Source: Thereva unica
Taxonomy: Eukaryota > Arthropoda > Insecta > Diptera > Therevidae
Assembly: GCA_949987705.1 (NCBI GenBank)
Contig: OX465281.1
Coordinates: 162,888,393 to 162,952,392, forward strand
Reading direction: 5' to 3'
Length of the DNA stretch: 64,000 nt
Shown piece after piece: positions 41,691 through 53,911 of the stretch; the first letter of the stretch is position 1, and every line of letters begins with the position of its first letter. Below the pieces are notes generated by a model. The model was not told the DNA's origin and did no database searches. It worked only from the letters and a program-made list of their open reading frames with translations. The translations under genes and the position numbers were made by a program.

Positions 41691-42169
41691 TTGTGAACTA
41701 ATGACACGAATAAGTCGTGAAAGGATCGCCACATGTCAAAATCACCATTAAATTTTGGTAAGGAAATTCTCGGCAGAGTCTCATGCTGCACGATAGTTGT
41801 TTGGATCGCAGGACTTGATGTATTGGTGGCAGTAGCTTCTTTCCTGGTTTCTGCAGGGATAAACTTTCGTAGACCTTCCACAAGATCGCCCATGTAGTCG
41901 GTGTGTTTGGCTTCAGTGTTTCCGTAGTGGTCTTCCTTTGCGTAGGGATGCTCGTCTGAATCCTCTGACTTCTTGGAACTTACTTGGTGCATGATTTGCA
42001 TTTCTACTTTCGTGTACTCTTCCCAAAGCTGTCGTAAGTCGGAGATTTTTGTTTCGAAAAAACCTTGCGTTCTTCTGGCCTGAGCTGTCTTTCTTCCATT
42101 TTCGATTAATTTCTCAATTCTATTTTTTAAAACTACTTCTTGAATAAGTAGCTCATTTAAAGTTGCCAT
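41691..42169 (-). pseudogene. BEL/Pao element 2: N-terminal Gag
   Basis: The minus strand starts ATG 42169 (ATLNELLIQEVVLKNRIEKL) and reads to FHDLFVSLVHN, where the jockey LINE begins. LPRISLPKFNGDFDMW is the BEL Gag hallmark, parallel to the same segment of the BEL at 33090. It continues at 27114. Just upstream (42376-42395, minus strand) TGGACCGAAGGGG may be this element's primer-binding site; its LTR is not visible because a TTAA element starts at 42405. Confidence 0.82.
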
Positions 42170-42404
42170 GATTAAATTTGATCAATATCCACAATTGTTT
42201 TTTAACAACTTGACGAATAGCTCCACATAAAAAATAGAATCCGTCAATGAAAGATATTAAGATGTTTGAGGGAATACGGTATTCAAGGCAAGAACAAATT
42301 TTACTAAATACGGTGCTTCCACTTTGATATTCAAAAAAAATTACAGAAAACGGTGAAAAAACTAGTTGGGATGTGGGTTTGACCCCTTCGGTCCACACGA
42401 TTAA

Positions 42405-44204
42405 CTTCCCAGTATGATGAACGAAGATGGAATAAACTGACTTCTTAGAAAATAGTTATACGTTTAGCACTAGTGGAAAATTGGCTTGTATTAGAACTGA
42501 TGACAAAGCTATCCCTAGAGAAGCTAGCTCAAATAACTATAATAGTAGTAAAACCACAAGATTTTTTTAGAGAATTTGTTTTTCCTGAACATTAGCAAAC
42601 AAACATTTCCTCCGTATTTCGTTCGCTGCACTAAAGCGAGTGTTCAAATTCGTTTTGAGCGTGGTGAAGCGCCGTTGACAAACTGAGAAGCGAACGACTT
42701 CATTTGGAAATTCCAAAGCTTTACGGAGATATTAGCAAAACTGTAACTGTTAGGTTCTTGTCAGACTTGACCAAAAAGAACAAATTTTGCGGTAACTACT
42801 GGAAATACCGGGATAAACCGCAATTTCCTGAAACTGTATCACGTGCATCGAGTTTATTAGATATTAGCAAAACTTCTCAATTTAAGGTCTTTCTGACAAT
42901 TGGCCGAAGTTTTTCTATTTAAACAAAAGAGGCCCGACCGAATATTATGAAATTTTTTTCAGAGCATTTTTTCGTTAATATTCTTTTTCCGGCACCTCAA
43001 TGAAGTCGATATTGTTTTTAGTTCCCGCGGTATCGTGCAGGTACAAAAATCATAAATGCGTTAAAAAAAACGAACGAAACGAAAGAACGACCGAATTTTA
43101 TGAAAATCTTTTCAGATCATATTTTGGTTAATACTCTTCGAACGGCATGTCAACTAAGTTGATATCTTTTATAGTTCGCTCGATATCGTGCAGGTACAAA
43201 AATCACTTATGTCATTTAAACCAAAAAACCGCTCGACCGAATATTATAAAAATCTTTTCAGATTATATTGCGCTAATACGCTTCAAACGGCACCTCAAGT
43301 AAGTCAATATCCTTCGTAGTTCGGGCGATATCGTGCAGGTACAAAAATCACTTATGTCGCTTCAACCAAAAAACGGCTCGACCGAATTTCATGAAAATCT
43401 TTTCAGATCATATTTCGGTTAATACGCTTCGATAGACACCTCAACGAAGTCGATATCTTTTTTGGTTCACGCGATATCGTGCAGGAAATTATGACCACAT
43501 ACGTACGCGCCACACGCACACACATACTTCCTCCCAATTTTTTGCTTAAAATGCTCCTGGAACCGTGAAAAATGAAAATACGTCGAAATTTACAATTTCA
43601 ATTTTCTGACCAATTACAATAATTTCCGATACTGGGAAGTTAAAAACGGCTAGACCGAATTTCATGAAAATCTTTTCAGATCATATTTCGGTGAATACGC
43701 TTCGAACGGCACCTCAATGAAGTCAATATCATTTTTGGTTTGTGTTCTATAGAGCATGTACAAAAATCAGTTACGCCCTTTAAACATAGATACCGCTCGA
43801 TTGAATTTTATGAAAATCTTTTGAAACTGTACTTTCGGTAATACGCTACGATCGGCACCTCAAAGAAGTCGGTATCATGGTTTGTTCGTGCTATATCGTG
43901 CAGGTACAAAAATCACTTACGTCGCTGAAACAAAAAAACGGCTCGACCGAATTTCATGAAAATCTTTTCAGATCATATTTCGGTTAATACGATGCGAACG
44001 ACACCTCAACGAAGTCGATATCAGTTTTGGTTCGCGCGATATCGTGCAGGAAAAATGACCACATCCGTACGCGAACACACACACACACATACTTCCTCCC
44101 AATTTTTTGCTTAAAATGCTCCTGGAACCTTGAAAGATGAAAATACGTTGAAATTTTCGATTTCGATTTTCGGACCGATTACAATAACTTCCTATACTGG
44201 GAAG
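42405..44204. mobile_element. TTAA-flanked element swollen by ~148-bp repeats
   Basis: TTAA at 42401-42404 and 44205-44208 bracket inverted ends CTTCCCAGTAT / ATACTGGGAAG. A third copy of the right end (ATACTGGGAAGTTAA) lies internally at 43629-43643. Between about 42940 and 44040 a degenerate ~148-bp unit (AAAATCTTTTCAGATCATAT, then a GATATCGTGCAGG block) recurs about seven times; the CCTCCCAATTTTTTGCTT block occurs twice (~43530, ~44095). No transposase. It appears to be a piggyBac-like non-autonomous element that grew by internal duplication. Confidence 0.72.
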
Positions 44205-44208
44205 TTAA

Positions 44209-44660
44209 TAAACACTCAGGAACCGGCATACCTGAACCTAACCTATCACTTCGCGTTTTTTCTTTATGCGACGAAATCGCGACACTATAATAACTTTCGG
44301 ATACCGCGAACTTCAGCAGGCTGCGCAATCATAGTAAAGTTCGTCGCGAATTCTTAAAAAAAGGTGCAGTTTAATAATAAAAAATTAACATAAATTTTGT
44401 TAATAGAAAATCGGTGTGCGTTCCTAGTGCCATATGTTCAAAGGTATATGCTTACAGTCATATTGTACAAAATGCACTTGTGTTATTTAAGTGAAAATTT
44501 AGAACCGTGGTCGTACTAGAACAAAATCGTTAGATGATAAGTTTTTTTTTTGTAAAATAAAATAAAAAAAGAAATTTTGTAAAAGGAAAATAAAGAAAAA
44601 TAAATTTAACTTGTAAAATTTATTGGTGAATAAAATAAGAAAATTAACCGTACAGTGTTT
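44209..44660. other. AT-rich sequence, no gene seen
   Basis: Between the TTAA element and the decayed Gypsy. Poly-A/T rich from 44340 onward; a short plus-strand ORF here shows no family features. Confidence 0.4.
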
Positions 44661-44666
44661 TTTCAT

Positions 44667-45545
44667 TTAAATTGCAAATATTTCAGTTTTTGATTTTCTT
44701 GCTGTACATTTTTTGGTGGTTCCATCCAGGAACTGTACGGAGTTAGATGCGTCTGTTGTTAATACAAATGGTTTGTTGAAGTCAGGATATTGTAATATTG
44801 GTGGTTTTATTAGTTTGTTTTTTAACTCCGTGAATGCATTGTTGCATTCTTCCGTCCACTCAAATTTCACACTTTTCTTCGTAAGTGAGTTTAGTGGTTT
44901 CGCAATCTTTGCAAAGTTCTGTATAAATCGCCTGTAATAGTTGCAAAATGCTGTAAATCGCTTTACTTCATCTGAACTTTTGAGTACTGGATAATTCTTT
45001 ATTGTATCAAACTTTTTTGGATCTATTTTAACTCCGTCTTTGGTAATCAAGTGTCCAAGATAAACAGCTTCTGTTTGTAAAAATTTGCATTTTTGTGGAT
45101 TTAACTTCAGGTTGTAGTCACGTAACCTCTGGAACGTCTTCCTTAAGTTTCGGTTATGGTGCTCCAAGCTGCAGCCAAATATTATGATGTCATCCGCATA
45201 TAAGAATGTTTCTGCATCTAGTCCTGCTAGTGCTATTGAAAGCATGCTTTGGAAGCTGTTGGTTGATATCTTTAAACCAAATGGTAACCTCTTGAAATGA
45301 AAATGATCTTTTCCTATGGAAAATGCCGTAGTAGGTCTGGATTTCGGATGTAGTTCTATTTGGTGGAAAGAGCTTGTTAGATCTAGGGTTGAAAAATATT
45401 TTGCTCTTCCTAGGTTGTCCAAAATGTCTTCTAGCCTCGTTAGTGGGAACTTATCGTCCATGACTCTTTTATTGAGTTGTCTGAAGTCAACTACCATTCT
45501 CCATTTTTGGTCTCTACTATCACTTTTCTTCGGTACGACCAGTAG
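44667..45545 (-). pseudogene. Decayed Gypsy 2: reverse transcriptase and start of RNase H
   Basis: The minus strand encodes a Gypsy-type RT (VVPKKSDSRDQKWRMVVDFR, FSTLDLTSSFHQIELHP, LPFGLKISTNSFQ, LYADDIIIF at about 45195) and the beginning of RNase H (FVLTTDASN). It breaks off at about 44670. Homology resembles the 17.6/297 group. Stops separate it from the preceding protease part; no integrase or LTR is visible here. Confidence 0.87.
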
Positions 45546-45754
45546 ACGGGCTTACAGATGGCTCTATAATGTCATCTTCTATTAGCTGTTCACCTGTTTG
45601 TTGATTTCTTAATTCTGTGCCTGTGGCAATCTATAGTTTTTTATATATATTGGGGTTTCATCCTTCATTTTGATGTATTGTTGGTAGAAATTGTTAACTG
45701 TTAGTTTGCCGTTATCAATATGGAATACATCTGCGAATTCCTTACATAACTCGG

Positions 45755-46153
45755 TTATATTGTTCTTTCCGTGTTATCAGTATTTTTCAGGTTTAGCTCC
45801 TTTAAAAGTTTTTCTTGCCTTTCTGAGTCTATTTTTACCTTTTTCTTGGTGTCAACGACATAGTAGTTTCGTAAAGGTTGAATTTTTAACTTTGGTAGCT
45901 TAATTCTCACTTCTTTTTCATTTGCGTTGAGAAGTTTTACATGGGCTATTCCTTTCGATGGAATCAATGAATTTGCAACAAAAACTCCATCTGGTATCTC
46001 TTCACTCAATATGATACTGTCTTCCTTTATATGCTTATTTATTGCATGAATAACTTGACATCTTGGCGGAATGATAATAGTTCCATAGTGAGGTTCGCTA
46101 TACATAATTGGAACGATGATGTAAGTATCCTCTGTTCTGATTGTTAAAGTCAT
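45755..46153 (-). pseudogene. Decayed Gypsy 2: region between protease and RT
   Basis: 132-residue open piece with a repeated strand-like pattern (SEPHYGTIIIPPRC, SEEIPDGVFVANSLIP) as found downstream of the protease in 17.6-like Gypsy Pol, ending in Lys-rich LKNLKNTDN-like sequence. Same strand and order as the flanking Gypsy pieces. Confidence 0.7.
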
Positions 46154-46181
46154 TACTTCATAGTCAAGCTTACAGTTGTTT

Positions 46182-46427
46182 TTAAGTATGAAGTCTTTTC
46201 CTAAAATTCCATTGGTACCTATCGTGATGTTTTCTGGTACGACATGTGGGGTTTTGTTTTATCGCTTCCCCTTCAATCAAAATTTCTGGGTATATAGTCC
46301 CAGTCCCTAATGTACTTAGGTTGTACTCAGTAATGCCTGGTATTGTACACGTTTCGTTTTCATCATCTATTCTGTCGTTTATTATACTTTGCTTTATTAT
46401 AGATATGTCTGCGCCTGTGTCTATCAA
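46182..46427 (-). pseudogene. Decayed Gypsy 2: aspartic protease fragment
   Basis: FLIDTGADISII-type active site followed by a short beta-rich stretch, on the minus strand just upstream of the 45755 piece and in another frame. Confidence 0.75.
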
Positions 46428-46525
46428 GAATTTTACTGGTTTATTAGAATGCGTGATATTTACTTTTATATAGTCCTTCAGATTTTCTACATTAAATGAG
46501 TATATTTTTGCTGTAAGACCTTTAT

Positions 46526-46708
46526 TTAATCTCTCGTTTTCTCGTCCCTCGAGTGATGGGCTTCGGGGACGGTTTCTCTGTTTCCCGAATTTAACACGTT
46601 TACCCTTCTAGTTTGTTTGTTATTGTGATTGTAGCTATTAAATCTATTCCTATTGTAATTATTAATATTTCCACTATTATTATAGAATCCTCTTTTATTA
46701 TTATACAT
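46526..46708 (-). pseudogene. Decayed Gypsy 2: Gag C-terminal fragment
   Basis: An Asn/Arg/Tyr-rich stretch (NKRGFYNNSGNINNYNRNRF) typical of the basic low-complexity Gag tail of 17.6-like Gypsy elements, in the correct position before the protease. More AT-rich Gag-like repeats extend to about 46860. Confidence 0.5.
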
Positions 46709-46859
46709 ATATGTTCCTATTTCTATCTACTGTATTGTGCTTGTTTTGACTATAACTTCTACTGTCTCTTTGTTGAGTATATCTGCTATTCTGTCTAATA
46801 TCACTCCTGTTCCTACGGAAGTTTTTGCTATTATACTGTCTGAATTTCGAGACGTTATT

Positions 46860-47923
46860 ATGTTATTATTCGAAATGTAACAAATTTTATTAGAAACACT
46901 ATAGACTGAGCCACACTGAATTCAGCAAAGATTCATGCTAGGTATACAGCGAACGCGCCAGCCAACTTTTTCGCGGTTGATAATACTTTATTGAGTTTTA
47001 AATAAAAATTGGCAGTTGTATAATTCCTTTGAATTCGTTCGTAAATGCAGGTGTTTAATTATTTCATGCTATTAACGATTCATCTTGACTAATCCATATC
47101 ACTTCTTTTTGTTATTAAGTGTGTTTTAAACTGTCCCAATAAATAATTTCCGCGCCACGAACTTCTAATTCACATTTTTAATGTTTTTTTGGTGGGATAT
47201 CACTCTTTTTTGTTTTAATACATTCTAAAATAAAAAATAAATAATCTTCTGTATAAAAAATTATTATGTATTTTATTGTTCATTATATTTTTTTATTTAT
47301 TTTATAAGTAGGTAATAACAAAATAACAAAATGCAGGAATGCAAATTAATATTGTTGCCTTTGTAAAAAAAACATAAGCTCCTTTCGAGTTCTCGGCCAA
47401 GATTTTTTCTGCACTATGGAATCATTGATCCATAACCAGCTCAATTTTTGTTTCAACATGCTGATGTAATGTCCTTGTTCGAGTGTTCCTGTATGGAATA
47501 TAGCACTAACATTGATTATCTATAAGTAGATGCGTAATCATCTGACCTGTGAGGATGGCGGGTGTTGATGTTTGGCATCGCTAGTGTCTGTTTTCTTTTT
47601 GCGGTTTGTGCTTTCGGTAAAACTTGCAAGATTTGGAAGCTTTGGTTTGGAGTTTCGATAATACATAATAAAAAAACTGAGGGTTATCGATGATGGAAAT
47701 AATGTGTACATAAGAAGGTATTTTCTTGGAACATTAAAATGAACTTGAATTTATTTTGGCTGGGGCGCGGTGCCGTATACAAATTTGAGATATCGAATCT
47801 CATGATTTTTCAGATTTCGGACTTTTTGATTTTATGAGACTTATTTGCATTAGTTAGCGAAAAGTCCATTTGCAACGCAAAGGAATGGGAGGGGGAGGGG
47901 TGTCGAAACACCGTTTTAAAACT
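46860..47923. other. Unassigned AT-rich sequence
   Basis: No ORF, RNA gene or known repeat recognised; a purine run AGGAATGGGAGGGGGAGGGG lies at 47881-47900. Confidence 0.4.
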
Positions 47924-48230
47924 ATGGCCTCGATTCCCAGATCCGGCGGCGCGGAAGTGAGTGCGGATTTGAGCCTTTGCGATTCTCAAATCCACAACCG
48001 CGAATCTCTCTTTGATATTTTCCGCGCTTTAAAAGTGTGATCCGCAACAAATTTTCTGTGGATTCGAAACCACAAATGCGCCTAAGATAATCCGACATCA
48101 GGTATTTCATTATCGTAAGTCTTCATTCCGAATTTTTGATTTAATTGAATCCGGGACTGCGGATTTGAGAATCGCAAAGTGTCAAATCCGCACTCACTTC
48201 CGCGCCGCCGGATCTGGGAGTCGAGGCCAT
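47924..48230. mobile_element. 307-bp inverted-repeat element (MITE-like)
   Basis: Left end ATGGCCTCGATTCCCAGATC and right end its near-complement; arms of about 75 bases match with few differences (GGCGGCGCGGAAGTGAGTGCG in both). GC-rich arms stand out against AT-rich surroundings. Flanking duplication not clear. Confidence 0.75.
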
Positions 48231-49247
48231 TTCTCTTCATGTTTTTTGGTGGCTGATTATGAAAATCAGCAGGAAATTTTAGGACTGCAATAAAATATGT
48301 TTGTCACCCTTATAAATATAAAATATACCCCTTTTTAAGGATAATTATAATAATCAAATTAAATGCACTCTTTTTTATATTTATTTGCGAAGGTGGTTGA
48401 TTTTTATTTAATGTAGCCGAATTTTATCAAGCATTAAGGGGATAAAATTAAAGCGAAGTAATATTTTAAAAATAAACTTTATACAGCAGCTTTTTTCTAC
48501 GTTTTGGGTAATTGTTGCTACTACCGGATTGCAGGTTGGTTGCTTGGTATTGTTAAGAAGAAATAAGTCATTTTCAATACAATACAGGTTGTATTTGAAA
48601 AATGATTCAAATATTTTTATGTTTTTAAATGTTATTTTTGATGAAATAATATCAAAAATAAATTGGAAAATTTATTATTACCTCTTTTTCAATGCGGTGA
48701 ATCCACCCTTGAATCAAATAAAAAAAAAACTTGAAAAATGTTGTACGATTTTTGAACAAATTTCCCAAAATAACTCTTGTACAACTAGTCCATTATTTAG
48801 TTTGTCATATCATGGTTCATTGTCTTGCAGTAAGATTAGTACAAGGGTGGAATAGGTTAACCATTATGATCGTTGGGAGGTGGAATTGACGAGGAATTCT
48901 GCGTTTGAATTCTTGGATGTTGGAGCTCGGAAATACTAACCGATTATTCCAGAATCCAGTTGTTATTTTTAGAAACGAATTCCTATTTTGTAGAGTGCCC
49001 GAAAAGAGGGCTGCAGGTGGAAGGAGTGAGACGAGTTATCTAATTTGGGGCTGAGGGAATAAGATTGCCGTGCAGGCAGGAGAGGGTTTATTTCGATGGT
49101 ACTGAGATAGTGGCGATAGAATGTCTAGCAAGTAATTTGTTGATCTACACAGGAAGCACCAAGATTTATTGATTGTCAGTTCGCCTTCGACGATAACTTC
49201 GGAACTTTACGGGATAAAACTGATCCGATAAAACTCCGTTTTTACAA
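48231..49247. other. Unassigned sequence
   Basis: Nothing recognised. A plus-strand ORF of 108 codons at 48529-48855 lacks family features, and its composition is that of AT-rich noncoding DNA. Confidence 0.4.
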
Positions 49248-49827
49248 CCCAGCGGGAAATGTAATGGCTAGGTAAGCGAGGTGATAATGAGATGGACCCA
49301 TTACCTTTGTGATGAAATAATAGCTTACTTTTACATAGGGATGTCCTATGGCGGTAAGTACTTACTGTAGGCATTACAAACGAGGACTTATTTCAGAGGT
49401 GAAGTGTATTAAGTGAATACATAGATTACCATGTATGGCACGCAGAATAAAATGTTGGCTACCCTTTTTAGCATTAAAAACATTACTATCCAAAATTACC
49501 ATTGCATTTCAGCTACATTTGGTGAGAATTTTACTAGCAAGATATCTTTTTGACTGCCCTGCACGATCCACACCGAACGAATTTGGAGGACGGAATAAAC
49601 TCAAGAAGAGAGGCTTCGACAAGACAAAGAATAATAAAAGCACATCACATTTCCAACGAAGTATTTCACAAGTCATTACCTAGTCGCTTACCTAGCCATT
49701 ACAATGTAAAGACCTCCATTTTACTAAATTTGCAGTAGAATTTTTCAATTACCATGTAAGCGGTTACACAAATCATTAATGAATTCTTGGGTTACCTGAG
49801 TAACCCCTCGCTAGTTTTCCTGCTGGG
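49248..49827. mobile_element. 580-bp inverted-repeat element (MITE-like)
   Basis: Ends CCCAGCGGGAAA (49248) and TTTTCCTGCTGGG (to 49827) are inverted with one or two differences, and inside them GTAATGGCTAGGTAAGCGA (about 49260-49278) pairs with its complement at about 49683-49701. No transposase. Confidence 0.62.
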
Positions 49828-50572
49828 AGCCTTTGATTTGTTACATATAGGGTGTTAGTAATACTCTATTTACAAATTTTATAGCGCCAAACTCTTAGGA
49901 GTCCTAGCATACGTGACAGACCCTGTACAAGCAGTTGCGGAAAAATTGTAAAGATGAGAGGATGAATATTAACAAAACTAGTTAATACTGAGTAAAGCCG
50001 GTTTATAGTACACTTCAGCCTGTCCCTGTTATGCTGTCTGTAAATTTTGGAAAGAAGGATTCAATTGTTTTACAGTTCCAGGATGATATACATATTTATG
50101 TGGATCTATCATTATAGCCAAGGTCCTAAATCCAAAGCAATGCCTGAATGCGAAAGGATCTTTTTGATTGAAAGCCGTGAATTATGCCTACTTGGGACAC
50201 CACGATATAAAAAAACACGCCCTGTACTCGACCTCTTAGGTGGTGGGGAAGAGAGTGCACAAGACTTATTATATTTATAAAGCACTTACAATTCCTTGTG
50301 CGTTATAAATTTTAAAATATTCTTTTGGAGTAAAGTGCGACAATTTGGCATGGAATGGTTTTACATAAAGAAAGATTTTACTTTTCCCATATCATTAAAC
50401 ATTAAATCTTAATGATGAGGCAAAATACTTCATTGCCTGGGATACTATATCGAGCCCTTCCCGCCGTTTTATCGTAAGCGACATTTTTTCGAAAATTCGT
50501 TTTTTACCGCAAACGACGTTAATTTAACCTTCGAAACATACCACCAATTTTGCCATTAATCGGATAATAAAC
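49828..50572. other. Unassigned sequence before the gap
   Basis: No coding or repeat feature recognised. The 77-codon ORF at 50047-50280 is not supported by any motif. Confidence 0.4.
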
Positions 50573-50772
50573 NNNNNNNNNNNNNNNNNNNNNNNNNNNN
50601 NNNNNNNNNNNNNNNNNNNNNNNNNNNNNNNNNNNNNNNNNNNNNNNNNNNNNNNNNNNNNNNNNNNNNNNNNNNNNNNNNNNNNNNNNNNNNNNNNNNN
50701 NNNNNNNNNNNNNNNNNNNNNNNNNNNNNNNNNNNNNNNNNNNNNNNNNNNNNNNNNNNNNNNNNNNNNNNN
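50573..50772. other. Assembly gap of 200 N
   Basis: Exactly 200 unknown bases, a conventional placeholder; true size and order across it are not known. Confidence 0.99.
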
Positions 50773-50903
50773 ATAATGAAGATTGTGATGAGCTTGAGGA
50801 CCTTCACGAAGTCTATGACTTTATTGAAGATTCTCAAGAGATTGAAAAATGTGTTGAGTTTCATGATCAACAGCATCTCTCCAAAAAAATGAGGTATGAA
50901 TAA
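50773..50903 (+). pseudogene. Acidic coding-like end after the gap
   Basis: From the gap an open plus-strand frame of 43 codons (EDCDELEDLHEVYDFIEDSQ at the start) ends TAA 50901-50903. Composition is coding-like and unlike the neighbours, suggesting the 3' end of an ORF lost in the gap. Not recognised. Confidence 0.35.
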
Positions 50904-51735
50904 TTCTTTTACAACATAACAGCATTCGAGTACGCGAACACACTTATTATTTAAACACGGCATAGTCTTTGCTCATGGGCAATTGTATTTAGCAGCCAGT
51001 AGAGTGTAATACAATAAAATGTAATATATGACATTAGGAAATAATAAAAGTTGGTTTTTTGGCATTGCTTTTTCCAACTATAAAAAATTTGTTTCATTTT
51101 TCAATTTTGTTTTATTCTTCTCGAAAAATTTTGTTATTGAAGACTTATAGACTTAGAAAATGGTGCTCGAGTATCGAGTGCTGGGTTCTACCAGTAAGTT
51201 TTAATGTATAAGCCATTACAATACGTAGAAATATTTTTTTTTGGAGCATTAAGATATTTTTTTTATTTGCAAATATTTAAAACTATTCACGGTTTCATGC
51301 CGGCTGCAACAGAGAAAGTGGATTTGAAATAAAGCGATTGAAGTTCTGTTTATCAGTAAGGAAAAATATATTTGCATAAATTAATCATAACTTAGTCGAC
51401 ATCCATAATGCTGCAATTTCCCCAAGGTGGCGTTTCTACTAAGTTAAGTTTCACAATACCCTTGTTGTTAAAGGGACTAATTGTTATTTTTCTTTGAGTA
51501 GTGCTAAAGATCTAAATGAAGTTACACCGTCGGGTGTCTAAACCTTACAACTCGGGAAGAAAATAGATTATGTTGTATAATGCACCATGGCCGATGTGCT
51601 CGGCAAATAGTGTTAAGGATTTTTAAATAAAGCAGTGTTTAAAACATTATAAAATATTCTTTTATTTTCTTATAATACATTTCACATTATTTTTCTTATT
51701 CGTTATCTTAACGGTGTACTTTAATTAACCTTAAC
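50904..51735. other. Unassigned AT-rich sequence
   Basis: No gene seen. AAATAAAGC near 51627 (plus) and a TTTTATTTTC block near 51660 (polyadenylation for the minus-strand polymerase) suggest that two transcripts once converged here. Confidence 0.4.
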
Positions 51736-53911
51736 TTATTCTATATCCATTATACTATAATGACCCCACGGTAACGTGTCATAGGAATTCGATACTAAAT
51801 ATCTCTTATCGTCGTGAGGACTTAGCGCAATTTTTGATTGAGTGATGGTGCTTACTTCATGTTTTTTCGATTGTATTAAATTTTGGCTAACTATTTTCTC
51901 GACATTATTATTCAAACATTCTACATAATCATCAAAAGTTAATCTATTTTTAACAATATTTCTTTTTACACCCTTAGATTTTTTAGTTTTATCCTTACCC
52001 TCTACACGGATCGCGTACATCTTAGATCTTAGTCCAACAAACTCAGTCATTATGCGACCATTATTTTCATCCTTCATGAGACCCAGCACTTTTTTATTAA
52101 CTAGAGGGATGCCCCAGATGTTATTGAAAGGATAGTCACTTGTGTCAAAATGAGTATGGCAATCATGTTTAATTATATCATATAAATCGGGATAGGTAAT
52201 TTCATAAATAAGAGAATCTGTATCAGTATAGCAAACTACACAGTTGGAATTAAATTGGGGAATCATATAGTTGTAATGGAAATCATAAATTGTAGTCTTT
52301 GCCAAGTCGAGAATGCACATACCCACATAAATTGGTTTATTGAAATAAATCTCAGTCTTATTAAGTTCGATGGCTACCAGATTCTCATTGAAAATTGTCG
52401 ATGTCTTGAATTCGGGTTTGGATATAAGAGCTTCGGCACCGTATCGCCCCAACCACTTGGTTACTAGCTTAACAATGCTATGCTTCCTAGCATTCTCCAT
52501 AGTCTTCCCGAAAACTGCGTTATTCATAAGTTTAAAGAGATTTTTCTCAAAATCATTTTTAGCTAATGCTCTAAGGCAGGTGTTTAGGTCAATATAAGAC
52601 TTGAGCCATGCAGACTGATTGAATTGAAGAATTTTATGAATTTTTGTTAATTTTAATCCGTAACGGAGAGCTTGTTTTAAATTTTTATAATGTAAAACAT
52701 ATTTAGTTTTGTCGTACAGTGTAGCCATTAGTTTATTTTGTTTTGAACCAGAAGGCGCTCTATGTTCGGGGCAAAATGGTAAATGTTTATGAAGGTCATG
52801 AATTTCTTGGGGATACTCTAAGTCTACTTCCAGAATGTAGCCTACGGGTGAGTCGTCGAGCACATCTTCAATCTGAAAGTTGTCTATATTTTCCACCCAC
52901 TTGAAGCCACTGTGAGGTAGAAGTTGTGACATTGCCCAACCATATTGGTTATTAATATCGTAATATTGTATAAATTTTGAAGGTTGGGAGCAATCGTAGG
53001 CGGCCATAAAATATTTATTATTTGCTTTTGAATAACGTTTTGAGCATTGACTTAGGCCGCCCCGAATTCCACGCTCAACAAACATGAGCATATCTATATC
53101 AGTTAATAACTCTAAAGTAACGCCAGTATATTTAAGCATCGCATCCCAAGTATAACCTGGTAGGGTAAAGTAATGAGCGGGATCAAGGCCATAAGTTTTG
53201 TAGCAGCTCGCACGGAATTGTTCAAAAACATCAGCTAACAATAGAATATCTATCTTTAAATATAAATCGGAGTATTCACCCAAATTATTTAAATTGAATT
53301 CATGCCAAACTTTACAGGCATGTGCATAATCTTCCTCACTAATATCACAATCATTTAACCTATTATAAAATTTAGAAAAGGGGGGTAAAGAAGTTTCTAA
53401 AAATCGATCTTTAGAGTCAAAATAATCGTAGGGATATACACCTTTACGTGTTAATAGATAGAATTGATTTTCAGATAAATTTTGAAATTGAGCTTTTAAA
53501 ACTGGAAAAGAACTTAAATGTGAGGACAGAGTATCTAAGCTACTGGCCATAAAGCGAAAAGAGTCTATAAATCGAAATTTAATTGGATATCCATCTAAAT
53601 GTTTTGTAAAAGAAATATATCTCTCTTTATTTATAGGCAGGAGACCAACGCGGCCTTGGATATCAGAAGCAATATTTTTAATAATGAAATGGGAATCGTA
53701 GCCGCTAAGGTTGTGGAAAATTACGGGGACGGTGTGATTATCTTGAAAATTTATATTACATCCTTCATGCGCTGGGCCTCGGTACATACCTGTTAGGTGG
53801 CAGTGATCGCGAACCTTTTTATCACCCGCAGTAAATGGTGTCTCACATATATGGCAAAGTGTGGCAGCCTGAAAGAACTTTAATATTTTAGGAAAATATT
53901 CATTATAATAT
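51736..53911 (-). pseudogene. POLB: Second virus-like DNA polymerase B, N-terminally truncated
   Basis: Open for over 2.1 kb (683 residues from an internal Met, plus about 40 in-frame codons upstream). The upstream part carries a zinc motif (LCHICETPF...RDHCHLTG) and YRGPAHEGCN. Exonuclease-like motifs are HNLSGYDSHF and the YSDLYLKIDILLLADVF block; polymerase motifs are YDINNQYGWAM, LMNNAVFGKTMENARKH and CYTDTDSLIYE. This is a different family from the polymerase at 509-4280, one widespread in arthropod virus-like elements. It ends normally at TAA 51736. The N-terminus is lost at about 53911, where a Helentron endonuclease begins. No internal stop, so it may be young or selected. Confidence 0.9.

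Noticed and set aside
48529..48855. 108-codon plus-strand ORF
   Set aside because: AT-rich composition, no motif, no neighbours, no promoter or signal; chance ORF likely.
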